From contig JAENYF010000002.1 of the NCBI GenBank assembly GCA_016841905.1, positions 1 through 64,000 on the forward strand: DNA of 64,000 nucleotides. The letters run 5' to 3'. The DNA is from Desulfoscipio geothermicus (GTDB lineage: Bacteria; Bacillota; Desulfotomaculia; Desulfotomaculales; Desulfallaceae). Position numbers and translations under genes: made by a program. Position 1 is the stretch's first letter. The number at the start of each line of letters is the position of its first letter. The notes beneath the pieces were generated by a model. That model was not told the origin of the DNA. It ran no database searches and worked only from the letters and a program-made list of their open reading frames with translations. This document shows, one piece after another, positions 39,125-48,821 of the stretch.

Positions 39125-42100
39125 ATGCAAGGTTTATTAAAATTAATTAAAGATACCACGGAATATGCGGGCCTGGTAAATGGAATGGCTGCTAACCGGA
39201 TTCAGCAACAGGTATTTGGGTTGACTGGTGCCCAGCGCAATCTTATTATCGCGTCGCTGGTTGATGCCTGTTATCCAACTGTACTGGTAGTTACCGCAAA
39301 TGAGGTGGAAGCAGGGCAGGTGGTGGATGATTTATCTGCGCTACTGCCGTCAAAGCGGGTAGTACAATTTCCGATTAGTGAACAATTGCCCTTTCAGGTG
39401 CTGGCTCACGGTATAGAGGTGACGTCGGCCCGACTGGCTGTGTTGGAAGGGTTGTGCTGCTTAGAGCCCATGATTATAGTAGCACCTGTGGAGGCGCTGT
39501 TGGGCCGGTTAAGTCCGCCGGATGTTTTTGCTAGTGCTGGCTTAAAGCTGGCTGTAGGTGACTTGCAGGATACCAGTGAACTGGGACAGCATTTAGTCTC
39601 TATAGGCTATGAAAGAGTTCAATTGGTGGAAAGGTCTGGCCAATTCAGCGTACGCGGTGGTATTGTGGACATTTACCCCATAGTTTCCAAGACAGCTGTG
39701 CGGTTAGAATTTTTTGATGACGTTGTGGATTCTATCCGTCTATTCGATATCGAATCACAACGATCAGATACAAAAATTGACCGATTGGATATTCCCCCAG
39801 CTCGGGAAATGGTAGCCAGTAGAACTACATGGGATATGGGGTATAACGCGGTTAAGGTGGAGTGCCAGGTCGCTCAGCGCAAACTAGCGAAATCAGGCGA
39901 TCAAACAGCATTGAGCTTTTTCGAAGAACATTTCGGTCATTTGCTTGATATGCTGGATGAGGGTGTATATTTTCTGGGATTGGAACAATTTATGCCCTAT
40001 TTTTATCCTCGGACAGTCAGTTTACTAGACTATTTGCCAACGGGAACGCCTGTTTTGATAAATGAACCCTTGAAAATTAGGGAAGTTGTGCAGAGTATTC
40101 AGCGGGAGCGAACCGAGACATATGCAGAGCTTCTTACCAGAGGTAAGGTACTACCTGGCCAGGTTAAGTGTTACTTAAACTGGGACGAACTCTATGAAGG
40201 TATCGCTGCACGACGAGCGGTATATTTTTCTTTTATGCCCCGTCAGGCACCATTTATTCGCCCGCAAAACATAATTAATTTTGCGGCTAAATCCATGCAC
40301 AGCTTTCTGGGGCACACTAATCTTTTGGCTGATGAAATACGCCAGTGGCGTCGCAATGGTAACGCCGTGGTACTTTTGGTAACGGGACAGGATCGGGGAC
40401 ACCACTTGCTGGACGCACTTAAAGATGAAAAAGTAGATGCGTTTTATATATCGTCACTGGATGCAGAGGTTAAGACAGGTCATGTGGTGATTAGCCACGG
40501 ACAGCTTTCCGGGGGCTTTGAACTGGTCAATGCCCGCTTGGTGGTAATCACTGAAGGAGAAATTTATGGCCAGCGCAAGCGTAAAAAACGAGAGCAGCCT
40601 CGGGAAGCGGGTAACCGTTTAGAGCTGTTTACCGACCTGAAAGCGGGCGACTACGTGGTGCATGTGAACCATGGTATTGGCCGCTACATAGGTATCGTAC
40701 CGTTGGATATAGGTAGTATTCGCAAGGAATATTTGTTAATCAAATACGCTGGTGAGGATAAGCTGTATGTGCCCACTGACCAGGTGTCGCTGTTGCAAAA
40801 ATACCTGGGCGCCGAGGTCGATAGTCCACGACTTTCTAGACTGGGTGGAGCGGAATGGAATCGGATTAAAAACCGGGTCCGGGAAGCGGTGCGGGATATG
40901 GCCCAGGAACTCTTGGCCCTTTACGCTGCCCGAGAAACAGTACAGGGATATGCTTTTGGAGTAGACACCATATGGCAGAAGGAGTTTGAGGATGCCTTTC
41001 CTTACGAGGAAACACCGGACCAGTTGCGTGCCATTAGTGAGACCAAGAAAGACATGGAAAATCCGCAACCTATGGACCGACTGCTATGCGGCGATGTGGG
41101 GTATGGTAAAACAGAAGTGGCCTTACGAGCTGCATTTAAGGCGGTAATGGAAAGTAAGCAGGTGGCTGTGCTTGTTCCAACCACTATACTTGCCCAGCAA
41201 CATTATAATACCTTTCGGGAACGGTTTGCTGGTTACCCTGTGACGGTTGAGATGCTTAGCCGGTTCCGAACGTCCAGAGAACAACGTCAAATTGTCCAGG
41301 ACCTTAAAGATGGGCGAATAGATATAGTTATAGGCACTCACCGGTTGGTGCAGGAAGACATTGTTTTTAAGGATCTTGGTTTGTTAGTCGTGGACGAAGA
41401 ACAGCGTTTTGGCGTAACACATAAGGAAAAACTTAAAAAATTGCGTACCAGTGTTGATGTGTTGACGCTGACTGCTACACCTATTCCCCGTACTTTGCAT
41501 ATGTCACTTGTGGGGGTACGTGATACTAGCTTGCTGGAGACGCCGCCGGAAAACAGGTTTCCAGTGCAAACCTATGTGCTGGAGGAAGACCCGCTATTAA
41601 TAAGGGAAGCGATCCGTAGGGAGCTGGGACGAGACGGTCAGGTGTATTATGTACACAACCGGGTTAATGAGCTGGACAATGTAGCCATGTGGATCAAAGG
41701 TTTAGTGCCTGAAGCCCGCATCATCACTGCCCACGGGCAAATGCGAGAAGAAGAGCTGGAGCAGGTTATGCTGGACTTTATCGACGGGGCTTATGATGTA
41801 CTTGTATGTACAACAATCATTGAAAGTGGCCTAGATATTTCAAATGTTAATACGCTGATTGTTAGAGAAGCCGACCATTTTGGTTTGGCTCAGCTTTACC
41901 AGTTGCGTGGGCGTGTGGGCCGGGCTAACCGGCTGGCCTATGCTTACCTTACTTTTCGTAAGGACCGAATATTAAATGAAGTAGCCGAAAAAAGGCTGGC
42001 GGCAGTTAGGGAATTTACCGAGTTGGGTTCAGGTTACAAAATTGCTATGCGCGATCTGGAAATCAGGGGTGCTGGTAATTTACTGGGGGCCGAACAGCAT

Positions 42101-42643
42101 GGTCATATTGCTGCTGTGGGTTTTGATCTGTACTGCCGGCTGTTAGATGAGGCGGTGCGCGAGGCCAGGGGACAGTATGAGGAGCATCCGCTGGATACCG
42201 TGGTAGAACTGCCCATTGAGGCATATATACCCAACGAATATATTTCCGATACTAATCAAAAGGTAGAAATATACCGGCGCATTGCCTCCCTAAAGAAAGG
42301 GAGTACTATTTCTGACCTTGAGGAGGAATTGGTAGACCGTTTTGGTGATTTACCCAATTCCGTGCAAAATCTGCTAAGGATATCCCAGATCAGAGTTATG
42401 GCTGGGTATTTAAAAATTAAATCGGTTAACAAACAGCAGGGTTTTTACCGGCTTACCTTTGCCCCTGGACATACCCTTACTGGTGAAAAACTGGTCAAAG
42501 TGGGCGAATACTACAGGAATAAAGTCAAATTTAGCAACACTGACCATGAATTTGAAATTCGATATAAAATCCGCGAGGCCGGACGTTCACCTGCCCAACA
42601 ATTAGATGAGCTGGAAAATTTTCTAAAAATATTAGCCAATTAA
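39125..42643 (+). CDS. mfd: Transcription-repair coupling factor
   Basis: DNA translocase that removes stalled RNA polymerase and recruits UvrA. Seen: UvrB-like N-terminal part (to about 330), RNA polymerase interaction domain with GDYVVHVNHGIGRYIG near 525, SF2 helicase with GDVGYGKTE near 656 and DEEQRFG near 755, helicase C domain with TTIIESGLDI and QLRGRVGR, and a C-terminal TRCF domain. Start ATG 39125 follows AAGGTG; 1172 residues, full length. Confidence 0.97.
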   Translation: MQGLLKLIKDTTEYAGLVNGMAANRIQQQVFGLTGAQRNLIIASLVDACYPTVLVVTANEVEAGQVVDDLSALLPSKRVVQFPISEQLPFQVLAHGIEVTSARLAVLEGLCCLEPMIIVAPVEALLGRLSPPDVFASAGLKLAVGDLQDTSELGQHLVSIGYERVQLVERSGQFSVRGGIVDIYPIVSKTAVRLEFFDDVVDSIRLFDIESQRSDTKIDRLDIPPAREMVASRTTWDMGYNAVKVECQVAQRKLAKSGDQTALSFFEEHFGHLLDMLDEGVYFLGLEQFMPYFYPRTVSLLDYLPTGTPVLINEPLKIREVVQSIQRERTETYAELLTRGKVLPGQVKCYLNWDELYEGIAARRAVYFSFMPRQAPFIRPQNIINFAAKSMHSFLGHTNLLADEIRQWRRNGNAVVLLVTGQDRGHHLLDALKDEKVDAFYISSLDAEVKTGHVVISHGQLSGGFELVNARLVVITEGEIYGQRKRKKREQPREAGNRLELFTDLKAGDYVVHVNHGIGRYIGIVPLDIGSIRKEYLLIKYAGEDKLYVPTDQVSLLQKYLGAEVDSPRLSRLGGAEWNRIKNRVREAVRDMAQELLALYAARETVQGYAFGVDTIWQKEFEDAFPYEETPDQLRAISETKKDMENPQPMDRLLCGDVGYGKTEVALRAAFKAVMESKQVAVLVPTTILAQQHYNTFRERFAGYPVTVEMLSRFRTSREQRQIVQDLKDGRIDIVIGTHRLVQEDIVFKDLGLLVVDEEQRFGVTHKEKLKKLRTSVDVLTLTATPIPRTLHMSLVGVRDTSLLETPPENRFPVQTYVLEEDPLLIREAIRRELGRDGQVYYVHNRVNELDNVAMWIKGLVPEARIITAHGQMREEELEQVMLDFIDGAYDVLVCTTIIESGLDISNVNTLIVREADHFGLAQLYQLRGRVGRANRLAYAYLTFRKDRILNEVAEKRLAAVREFTELGSGYKIAMRDLEIRGAGNLLGAEQHGHIAAVGFDLYCRLLDEAVREARGQYEEHPLDTVVELPIEAYIPNEYISDTNQKVEIYRRIASLKKGSTISDLEEELVDRFGDLPNSVQNLLRISQIRVMAGYLKIKSVNKQQGFYRLTFAPGHTLTGEKLVKVGEYYRNKVKFSNTDHEFEIRYKIREAGRSPAQQLDELENFLKILAN

Positions 42644-42732
42644 ACACATACTTACACAAGTTAGCTAACCGGTATAAAATAACTTAGTCTTTTTAGGGGA
42701 AATTGAGTGTTTATTGATATCAGACTAAGCTA

Positions 42733-42761
42733 TTGTCGGGTGTAAACCTTTACTATATAAT
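42733..42761 (+). promoter_or_regulatory. Sigma-A promoter of the prsA-like gene
   Basis: TTGTCG (42733-42738), 17-base spacer, TATAAT (42756-42761). Confidence 0.7.
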
Positions 42762-42817
42762 TAAGTGAGATATTGTCGCCCATCTGAGGCGGCATATTAT
42801 TGGGGGAGGAGATAGTT

Positions 42818-43849
42818 TTGCGTAAACATAGTCATATTTTTTTAAGCTTGATGTTAATGCTATCGGTACTTGTTCTCGGTGGCTGCGGAAGTGAAGTGGT
42901 GGCTACTGTAAATGGCGAGAATATTACATTTCAGGAATTGGATGAAGAGGTCGCTTCTGCTAAAAATAATCTAGCTCAACAGGGTATAACCCTGGAAGGT
43001 GAGCAGGCTAAGGAAATAGAAAAAATGCTCCGCCAGGAGGTTCTAAGTCAGCTGATTGATCGCCGCTTAGTAATGGCGGAAATCGAACGTTTAGGCTTAA
43101 CGCCCACGGATAAGGAAGTACAAGACCAGATTGCGGCTATTAAAAAACAATTAGGTAGTGAAGCCGAATTCAAAAAGTATTTGGCAGCCAACGGCATAAA
43201 CGAACCTAAGCTAGCTGATTTTATGAAAGAACAACTGGCTGTAAGCAAACTCTATGAAAAAATTAGCGCTGAGGTGCCCCAGCTAACTGATACTGAAATA
43301 AAGGATTACTTTGCCAAAAACGGAGCCCAATATAACGAGCCGGAGCAGCGGCAAGTCAGTCATATTTTAATTGGCGTGGGTGATTACTCCAACGGTAAAA
43401 ATCGTACGGAGATGAATGCTAAAGTGCAGGCGCTGCAAATTGTGAATCAGGTGGCATCTGGTGCTGACTTTAGCAAGTTGGCCAAGCAGTACAGCGATGA
43501 TTTAGGCAGCAAAGATAACGGTGGTCAGTATCCACCCTTTAGTAAAGGCAGTGGTTTTGCATCGGAATTTGAAAACGCCACATTTACCTTACAGAATGGG
43601 GAATACACTGTAGAACCAGTTAAGACTACTTTTGGTTATCACATCATCCGTTTGGACAAGATTATTCCTGCAAAAACACATACCCTGGCTGAAGTTAAGA
43701 ACCAAATCAGTGCAAGCTTACGGGATGAGAAAATCAATCAAAAAGTGTTTGATTATATGCAGGGGCTTAGAGATAAGGGCGAAGTAGTAAACAAGTTGTC
43801 CGAGGAATCGTCTGAACCGGTAAAGAAAAACCCATCGACAAAAGAGTAG
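42818..43849 (+). CDS. Peptidyl-prolyl isomerase lipoprotein (PrsA/SurA type)
   Basis: Extracytoplasmic foldase. Seen: signal peptide with lipobox LVLGGC, a SurA-N-like chaperone domain (about 25-175), a parvulin domain (about 185-285) with RQVSHILIGVGD, KQYSDDLGSKDNGGQY and TTFGYHIIRLDKI, and a Ser/Glu/Lys-rich tail. TTG 42818 follows GGAGGAG; 343 residues. Located between mfd and spoVT, where B. subtilis has no prsA. Confidence 0.93.
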   Translation: MRKHSHIFLSLMLMLSVLVLGGCGSEVVATVNGENITFQELDEEVASAKNNLAQQGITLEGEQAKEIEKMLRQEVLSQLIDRRLVMAEIERLGLTPTDKEVQDQIAAIKKQLGSEAEFKKYLAANGINEPKLADFMKEQLAVSKLYEKISAEVPQLTDTEIKDYFAKNGAQYNEPEQRQVSHILIGVGDYSNGKNRTEMNAKVQALQIVNQVASGADFSKLAKQYSDDLGSKDNGGQYPPFSKGSGFASEFENATFTLQNGEYTVEPVKTTFGYHIIRLDKIIPAKTHTLAEVKNQISASLRDEKINQKVFDYMQGLRDKGEVVNKLSEESSEPVKKNPSTKE

Positions 43850-43897
43850 TAATTCTTTAGTAAGATGAAAATAATTTTACTTGGTATTGGAAAAAAA

Positions 43898-43928
43898 TGA
43901 ATAAGTGTCTCTCTCCGGTTATATACTA
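43898..43928 (+). promoter_or_regulatory. Candidate sigma-G promoter of spoVT
   Basis: TGAATA (43898-43903), 18-base spacer, TATACTA (43922-43928). B. subtilis sigma-G consensus is about TGAATA-17/18-CATACTA, so one mismatch overall. B. subtilis spoVT is sigma-G dependent. Confidence 0.65.
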
Positions 43929-43981
43929 ACATAGAAAGTTTTTTCCTGATTATTTACTGGTAAAGGAGGGAAGGGCGGCCT

Positions 43982-44542
43982 ATGAAGGCAACGGGTATAG
44001 TGCGTCGCATAGACGATCTAGGTAGAGTGGTTATACCAAAAGAGATAAGGCGAACATTAAGAATTCGCGAAGGCGATCCATTGGAAATTTTTGTTGATCG
44101 TGAAGGCGAAGTAATCTTAAAGAAGTATTCACCAATCGGTGAGCTAGGCGATTTTGCTAAAGAATACGCTGATTCGCTGCATGAGGCGCTAGGACACATA
44201 TCCTTAATTGCTGACCGGGATGCTATTATTGCTGTTTCCGGGGCACCAAAAAAGGAATTTTTAAATAAACCAATAAGCAAGGTTATCGAAAAGGTTATGG
44301 ACGAGCGAAAAGCGGTGGTAATCAATAATCCAGGTACCGATCCGCATTGCTTGGATTGTACGATTACTGAGGACGGTGAATGTAAGTTTGCGGCGGAAGT
44401 AATCGCGCCGATTATCTCCGAAGGTGACCCCATTGGGGCAGTAATTCTTGCTTCCCGTGAAGTAAATGTTGACATGGGAGAACTTGAATTGAAACTGGCT
44501 GAAACGGCGGCTGGTTTTCTAGCCAAGCAAATGGAACAATAA
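43982..44542 (+). CDS. spoVT: Stage V sporulation protein T
   Basis: Forespore regulator that tunes sigma-G genes. Seen: AbrB-like DNA-binding domain (1-50, MKATGIVRRIDDLGRVVIP) plus a GAF-like C-terminal domain (about 55-180) with GHISLIADRDAIIAVSG. 186 residues against 178 in B. subtilis. GGAGGGAAGG precedes the ATG. Confidence 0.97.
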   Translation: MKATGIVRRIDDLGRVVIPKEIRRTLRIREGDPLEIFVDREGEVILKKYSPIGELGDFAKEYADSLHEALGHISLIADRDAIIAVSGAPKKEFLNKPISKVIEKVMDERKAVVINNPGTDPHCLDCTITEDGECKFAAEVIAPIISEGDPIGAVILASREVNVDMGELELKLAETAAGFLAKQMEQ

Positions 44543-44569
44543 CGGCCCAAAACAGGGGCCGTTTTTTTT
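44541..44569 (+). terminator. Terminator after spoVT
   Basis: AACGGCCC / GGGCCGTT stem, 7-base loop, T-run. Confidence 0.9.
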
Positions 44570-44700
44570 CGTGGGACAGATTTACTCTTGAAAATGTGTT
44601 TTAAGGTAATTTTTTAGCTGACTTAAAAGGATTTTACGTTAACGCCCGCGTAATTGGTAAGAATAACAGTAAAGCGATTCTATTCAGGGGGTTTTAAATA

Positions 44701-46182
44701 TTGAATACCAAGGTAATTGTGGTAGGTCTTGGTCCTGGGAGCCGGGACTCTCTGCCCGCGGTGAACCTGGAAGTACTTAAGGAAGCCCGGCATCTTTTTT
44801 TACGCACCGGGGTGCACCCAGTTGTTGATTGGCTCAAAGAACAGGGTATCGATTTTCATACTTTCGATAAATATTACGAGCAGGCAGACAGTTTTGACGA
44901 TGTTTACCAGCTGATTACGGAAGATGTTTTGGCAGCTGCTGAACATGGGACGGTGGTATATGCCGTACCCGGCCACCCGTTGGTGGCTGAAACAGCGGTG
45001 GATATAATTATACGCGAGGCAGAGCAAAGGGAAATAGCTGTTGATATACTGCCGGCCATGAGTTTTATGGACGAGCTATACGCGGTGTTAAAAATTGATC
45101 CAGTGCAAGGAATACAGATCCTTGATGGGTTGCAGTTGGAAGGTCAACTATTTAACCCGGCACTAGGTTTAGTGTTGCTGCAGGTTTACAGCCGTTTGGT
45201 GGCTGCTGATATTAAGTTGACCTTGTTGGAAATATACCCGGCCGAGCACCAGGTAGCCATAGTCCGAGCGGCTGGTGTGCCGGGATTACAAAGGATTGAA
45301 TATGTGCAGTTATTTGAAGTTGACCGGCATGATTGGTTGGATCATCTCACCAGTATATATGTACCTCCATACAGACCTGCTGCTAAAAAAATCCCAGTCC
45401 ATTTTCCATTGGACTCGTTGGTTGATATTATGGGCAGGTTGCGTAGCGAAGGTGGTTGCCCATGGGATCGGGAACAGGACCACCATACTCTAACCCCATA
45501 TTTGCTGGAGGAAACTTATGAAGTACTAGATGCCATCCAAAAGGAAAATATGTATAATTTTTGTGAAGAACTGGGAGACTTATTACTGCAGATAGTGTTC
45601 CATGCCCAGATAGCGAGGGAAAACGGCGTATTTGATATTAATGATGTGGTTCATGGCATTAGTCAAAAGATGATTCATCGTCACCCGCATGTTTTTGGTA
45701 ATATACAGGTTAATAATAGTGATGAAGTGCTGGTAAATTGGGAAATTATCAAACAGAGTGAAAAAGGGGGTGGAGCAAAAAAGCAGGCATCAGTATTGGA
45801 TGGGGTCCCCCATGGCTTACCAGCCCTGTCACGCGCTTATAAAATACAAGGCAAGGCCGCCCGGGTTGGTTTTGACTGGCCTGATTATCAGGGAGCGCTA
45901 GGTAAAGTTGATGAGGAATTGGAAGAATGGAAAGAAGCGTTGGCCAATGGGCAGCGAGATAAGATTGAGCTGGAGACCGGAGATGTACTATTTGCGGTAG
46001 TTAATACAGCAAGATTAACGGGTATTGACCCTGAGGTGGCGTTGTTAGCCACAAACAATAAATTTATTCGTAGATTTGAATTTATCGAGAGAGAAGCCGC
46101 TATTAAAGGTATAAATGTTGCTAATATGTCTTTGGCCGAAATGGATGAACTATGGGAAAAAGCAAAAAATATAGAAAAATGA
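44701..46182 (+). CDS. mazG: Tetrapyrrole-methylase/MazG fusion protein (YabN type)
   Basis: Fusion of an N-terminal SAM-methyltransferase-like domain (about 1-215, VIVVGLGPGSRDSLP, YAVPGHPLVAE) and a C-terminal MazG NTP pyrophosphohydrolase. The latter has two MazG units with LRSEGGCPWDREQDHHTL, EELGDLLLQIVFHA and LETGDVLFAVVN supplying acidic metal ligands. 493 residues, TTG start. Same fusion as B. subtilis yabN. The yabM-like flippase gene that precedes it there is absent. Confidence 0.95.
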   Translation: MNTKVIVVGLGPGSRDSLPAVNLEVLKEARHLFLRTGVHPVVDWLKEQGIDFHTFDKYYEQADSFDDVYQLITEDVLAAAEHGTVVYAVPGHPLVAETAVDIIIREAEQREIAVDILPAMSFMDELYAVLKIDPVQGIQILDGLQLEGQLFNPALGLVLLQVYSRLVAADIKLTLLEIYPAEHQVAIVRAAGVPGLQRIEYVQLFEVDRHDWLDHLTSIYVPPYRPAAKKIPVHFPLDSLVDIMGRLRSEGGCPWDREQDHHTLTPYLLEETYEVLDAIQKENMYNFCEELGDLLLQIVFHAQIARENGVFDINDVVHGISQKMIHRHPHVFGNIQVNNSDEVLVNWEIIKQSEKGGGAKKQASVLDGVPHGLPALSRAYKIQGKAARVGFDWPDYQGALGKVDEELEEWKEALANGQRDKIELETGDVLFAVVNTARLTGIDPEVALLATNNKFIRRFEFIEREAAIKGINVANMSLAEMDELWEKAKNIEK

Positions 46183-46302
46183 GCTAAAAAATGTAGCAAG
46201 AATCAATTCCAAGGAAGGAACCTCAAGAAAAATAGCGAATACGAATAGCTTAGTGGATAATTACCGTTTATCATTATGTCAAATTTCATGAGGGGGGTAT
46301 TT

Positions 46303-46578
46303 ATGAATAAGGCAGAACTGATTGCTAATGTAGCCGAAAAATCAGAGTTAACCAAAAAAGACGCTGAAAAAGCAGTGGTTGCGGTACTGTCAAGTATTGA
46401 GGAAGCCCTGGCCAGTGGTGACAAGGTTCAACTGGTTGGCTTCGGTACCTTTGAAATTAGGGAAAGGGCAGCTCGCAAGGGACGAAACCCGCAAACCGGA
46501 GAGGAAATTAATATAGCTGCCGCTCGTGTTCCGGTATTTAAAGCAGGAAAGGCATTACGCGAAACTGTTTCATCATAG
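46303..46578 (+). CDS. hup: DNA-binding protein HU
   Basis: Histone-like nucleoid protein. Seen: [46 protein letters not shown] with the DNA-arm. 91 residues from ATG 46303 behind AGGGGGG; upstream in-frame ATGs are not used. It sits between mazG and rqcP, as in several clostridia. Confidence 0.97.
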   Translation: MNKAELIANVAEKSELTKKDAEKAVVAVLSSIEEALASGDKVQLVGFGTFEIRERAARKGRNPQTGEEINIAAARVPVFKAGKALRETVSS

Positions 46579-46612
46579 TAACAAAATATAATTTGAACTG
46601 AGTTGTTTTACA

Positions 46613-46876
46613 GTGCGACTAGATAAATTTTTAAAGGTTTCTCGAATCATCAAGCGACGCACGATAGCCAAAGAGGCTTGCGACCGGCAGCAGGTAAAGA
46701 TTAATGGCCGGGTGGCAAAAGCAGGCGCTGAAGTGCAGACGGATGACATATTGGAAATTACATTCGGACAGCGACGTTTAAAGTTTAAGATAATCACTAT
46801 ACGGGAAACTGTGCCCGCTAAGCAAGCGGCTGATTTATATTTGGTTCTTGAAGATATATATTTGCATGAAGGCTAA
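46613..46876 (+). CDS. rqcP: S4-domain RNA-binding protein RqcP (YabO)
   Basis: Ribosome-associated quality-control factor that supports alanine tailing with RqcH. Seen: S4 domain MRLDKFLKVSRIIKRRTIAKEAC then VKINGRVAKAGAEVQTDDILEI. 87 residues. GTG start without a clear ribosome binding site, 34 bases after hup, so probably dependent on the upstream message. Confidence 0.94.
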   Translation: MRLDKFLKVSRIIKRRTIAKEACDRQQVKINGRVAKAGAEVQTDDILEITFGQRRLKFKIITIRETVPAKQAADLYLVLEDIYLHEG

Positions 46877-46891
46877 TAGGCTATTATTACC

Positions 46892-46915
46892 AAAGGTCCT
46901 AAGGGGCCTTTTTTT
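46892..46915 (+). terminator. Terminator after rqcP
   Basis: AAGGTCC / GGGCCTT short stem (one T-G), then seven T. Confidence 0.75.
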
Positions 46916-47115
46916 ATTTTACCTGATATTAAGAATTATGTGTTTTCAGGTGAGTTAAACTTTGTCCTGCATTTTACAACAATACCATGAAATATAGAGT
47001 ATCCATGAATAATAGGAGAATATTTCACTCGTATGGCCTTGTATAGATAAATTTAATGGTTGCACTGCCATGTTATCATTGTCAATAAATGGTAAATAAA
47101 TTGTGGGGTGTTAAC

Positions 47116-47382
47116 ATGTGGTGGACTAGTCTGGTGCAATTTAAGTTAAATAGTGTTCGGGGAATAATATCTAACTATGGTTTTGTTTGGGGGAAGCTAA
47201 AACAAACTGACTGGCTACTTGGCCTGGATGGTAATCTACAGGCCATTTATGTAATGACATATTATCTGGTGTTGTCCCTCCAGGCTTATGTGCAGATGAC
47301 AAAAGGAGTAAGGTGGCAAGGTGCGGCCGGATGGGCGGGAGTCTTACCTTGCTTCATTAGAGGACCCAATGGACAAAAATAG
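47116..47382 (+). CDS. Hypothetical small protein upstream of the SpoIID-like gene
   Basis: Unrecognised, 88 residues, Trp/Tyr rich, with one likely membrane-associated helix (LQAIYVMTYYLVLSLQAYVQM) and a Gly/Pro end. ATG 47116 is five bases after GTGGGGTG; a longer frame starts at 47089. No promoter is evident. Codon use is compatible with coding but no family support. Confidence 0.45.
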   Translation: MWWTSLVQFKLNSVRGIISNYGFVWGKLKQTDWLLGLDGNLQAIYVMTYYLVLSLQAYVQMTKGVRWQGAAGWAGVLPCFIRGPNGQK

Positions 47383-47404
47383 TCGGCGCATATTTTCATA
47401 CCAT
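47377..47404 (+). promoter_or_regulatory. Candidate sigma-E promoter of the SpoIID-like gene
   Basis: AAATAGT (5/7), 13-base spacer, CATACCAT (7/8). The -35 lies in the last codons of the small ORF upstream. Confidence 0.45.
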
Positions 47405-47442
47405 TCCACAAAAAATAATAAAAATTTTCGGGAGGGATGGTA

Positions 47443-48390
47443 ATGCGCATATCAAATATAATCCTAGTAGCTCTGGTGCTTATGGGATTAGCGTGTGGCT
47501 GTGCGAAAGGACCACAGCAAAAGCCGGTAGAGCCTATCCCAGGCGCTCCAGGCCAGGAACCCACTATTAGTCTGTACGTTAAGGAACAAGGCTCAAAAAA
47601 GAACATTAAACTGGAAGAATACTTAGCCGGAGTGGTGGCAGCCGAGATGGAACCTACTTGGCCGGAAAATGCCTTGGCTGCCCAAGCGATATTAGCTCGC
47701 ACTTTCACTATGGAAAATATTAAGTCACAGCGAGTAAAAAAACTGCATGGTACGGATGCATCTACTGACATAGAGGAGTTTCAGGCTTACAATCCCTCGC
47801 GAATAAACGATAAAGTGCGCCAGGCGGTGGCCTCCACCAGGGGGCAGGTTATTACCTATCGCGGCGATTATGTTAAGGGATGGTTTTCAGCATGTGATGG
47901 GGGCATATCTGCAACGGCACAAGAGGGGCTTGCCTATAATAAAGAGCCCACACCATATATTAAAGCTGGAGCAGAGGATGGGTGTCTGGCGGATACAGTT
48001 CCTGAAAATCAGTATTGGCGAGTGGAATTACCTCTACAACAAGTGCGAGCAGCAGTGCAACAAATTAACGGCGCAGACCCAGGCAATATTACTGTTGTGA
48101 ATATTGTGGAAAGGGGACCTTCAGGAAGAGCGACTATGATACAGCTTGGTTCGGCCACCGTGAGCGGTCCGAATTTGAGATTAGCTTTGGGTAGCGATAA
48201 GGTGCGGTCTATGTTAATAACCAGTGCTCAGGTGCAGGGCAATAATCTGGTTCTGGAGGGTAAGGGTTTTGGGCACGGTGTGGGGCTTTGCCAGTGGGGA
48301 GCAAATAAGTTAGCCTCAGAAGGGAAAACCCCCCAGGAGATTGTTAAATTTTATTACCAAGATGTTGACATTCAAAAGCTTTGGGATTAA
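47443..48390 (+). CDS. SpoIID/LytB domain protein
   Basis: Spore peptidoglycan lytic transglycosylase or its paralogue. SpoIID cuts septal and forespore glycan for engulfment. Seen: N-terminal signal with a possible lipid-attachment Cys (LACGC), LEEYLAGVVAAEMEPTWPEN with the presumed catalytic Glu, ALAAQAILARTF, STRGQVITY, WFSACDGG and KGFGHGVGLCQWGAN, all family motifs. Start ATG 47443 follows GGGAGGG. 315 residues. B. subtilis spoIID lies elsewhere, so whether this is the true engulfment SpoIID or a cortex-stage paralogue cannot be settled here. Confidence 0.92.
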   Translation: MRISNIILVALVLMGLACGCAKGPQQKPVEPIPGAPGQEPTISLYVKEQGSKKNIKLEEYLAGVVAAEMEPTWPENALAAQAILARTFTMENIKSQRVKKLHGTDASTDIEEFQAYNPSRINDKVRQAVASTRGQVITYRGDYVKGWFSACDGGISATAQEGLAYNKEPTPYIKAGAEDGCLADTVPENQYWRVELPLQQVRAAVQQINGADPGNITVVNIVERGPSGRATMIQLGSATVSGPNLRLALGSDKVRSMLITSAQVQGNNLVLEGKGFGHGVGLCQWGANKLASEGKTPQEIVKFYYQDVDIQKLWD

Positions 48391-48421
48391 AAGAGTGATC
48401 CAATCCGGATCACTCTTTTTT
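48389..48421 (+). terminator. Terminator after the SpoIID-like gene
   Basis: AAAAGAGTGATCC / GGATCACTCTTTT stem with AATCC loop, T-run. Confidence 0.92.
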
Positions 48422-48449
48422 GCATAATGCTAGTTTACCAGCATAGATA
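48422..48449 (+). promoter_or_regulatory. Candidate sigma-E promoter of yabPQ
   Basis: GCATAAT (6/7), 13-base spacer, CATAGATA (6/8). B. subtilis yabP and yabQ are sigma-E dependent. Confidence 0.5.
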
Positions 48450-48490
48450 TATAAACAAAGATTTACCCGTGCCCACGGAGGTGAAACAAT

Positions 48491-48775
48491 TTGGAGCCAA
48501 AAAAAGATTTTAGCAATCGGATAGTTCTAACTGATCGTAAACATCTATTGGTGGACGGGGTGGAGCATGTGGGGAGTTTCAACGAAAAGGAGATTGGCCT
48601 GGTCACCAATATGGGCTTTCTTACCCTGCGGGGTGAGGGAATGCATATAACCCAATTAAATTTAGAAAATGGTAATCTGATTGTAGAAGGACGAATTAGC
48701 ACAATGGAATTCATTGATAATAAAAACGTCGGGAGTCTACGGGGTAAAGGCATGCTGAACAGGATTTTCAAGTAA
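48491..48775 (+). CDS. yabP: Sporulation protein YabP
   Basis: Mother-cell protein needed for spore cortex formation in B. subtilis. Seen: NRIVLTDRKHLLVDGVEHVGSF and LTLRGEGMHITQLNLENGNL with LIVEGRI, family core. 94 residues. TTG start after CGGAGGTGAAA. Followed by yabQ. Confidence 0.95.
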   Translation: MEPKKDFSNRIVLTDRKHLLVDGVEHVGSFNEKEIGLVTNMGFLTLRGEGMHITQLNLENGNLIVEGRISTMEFIDNKNVGSLRGKGMLNRIFK

Positions 48776-48821
48776 AATACCCGGCAATGAGCTCCCAGGC
48801 TAGCGTTTGGAGGTAATTATT

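Noticed and set aside
43954-44550. Long open frame antisense to spoVT
   Set aside because: Mirror of a well-supported gene; Ser/Pro/Ile-rich shadow composition and no start signals.
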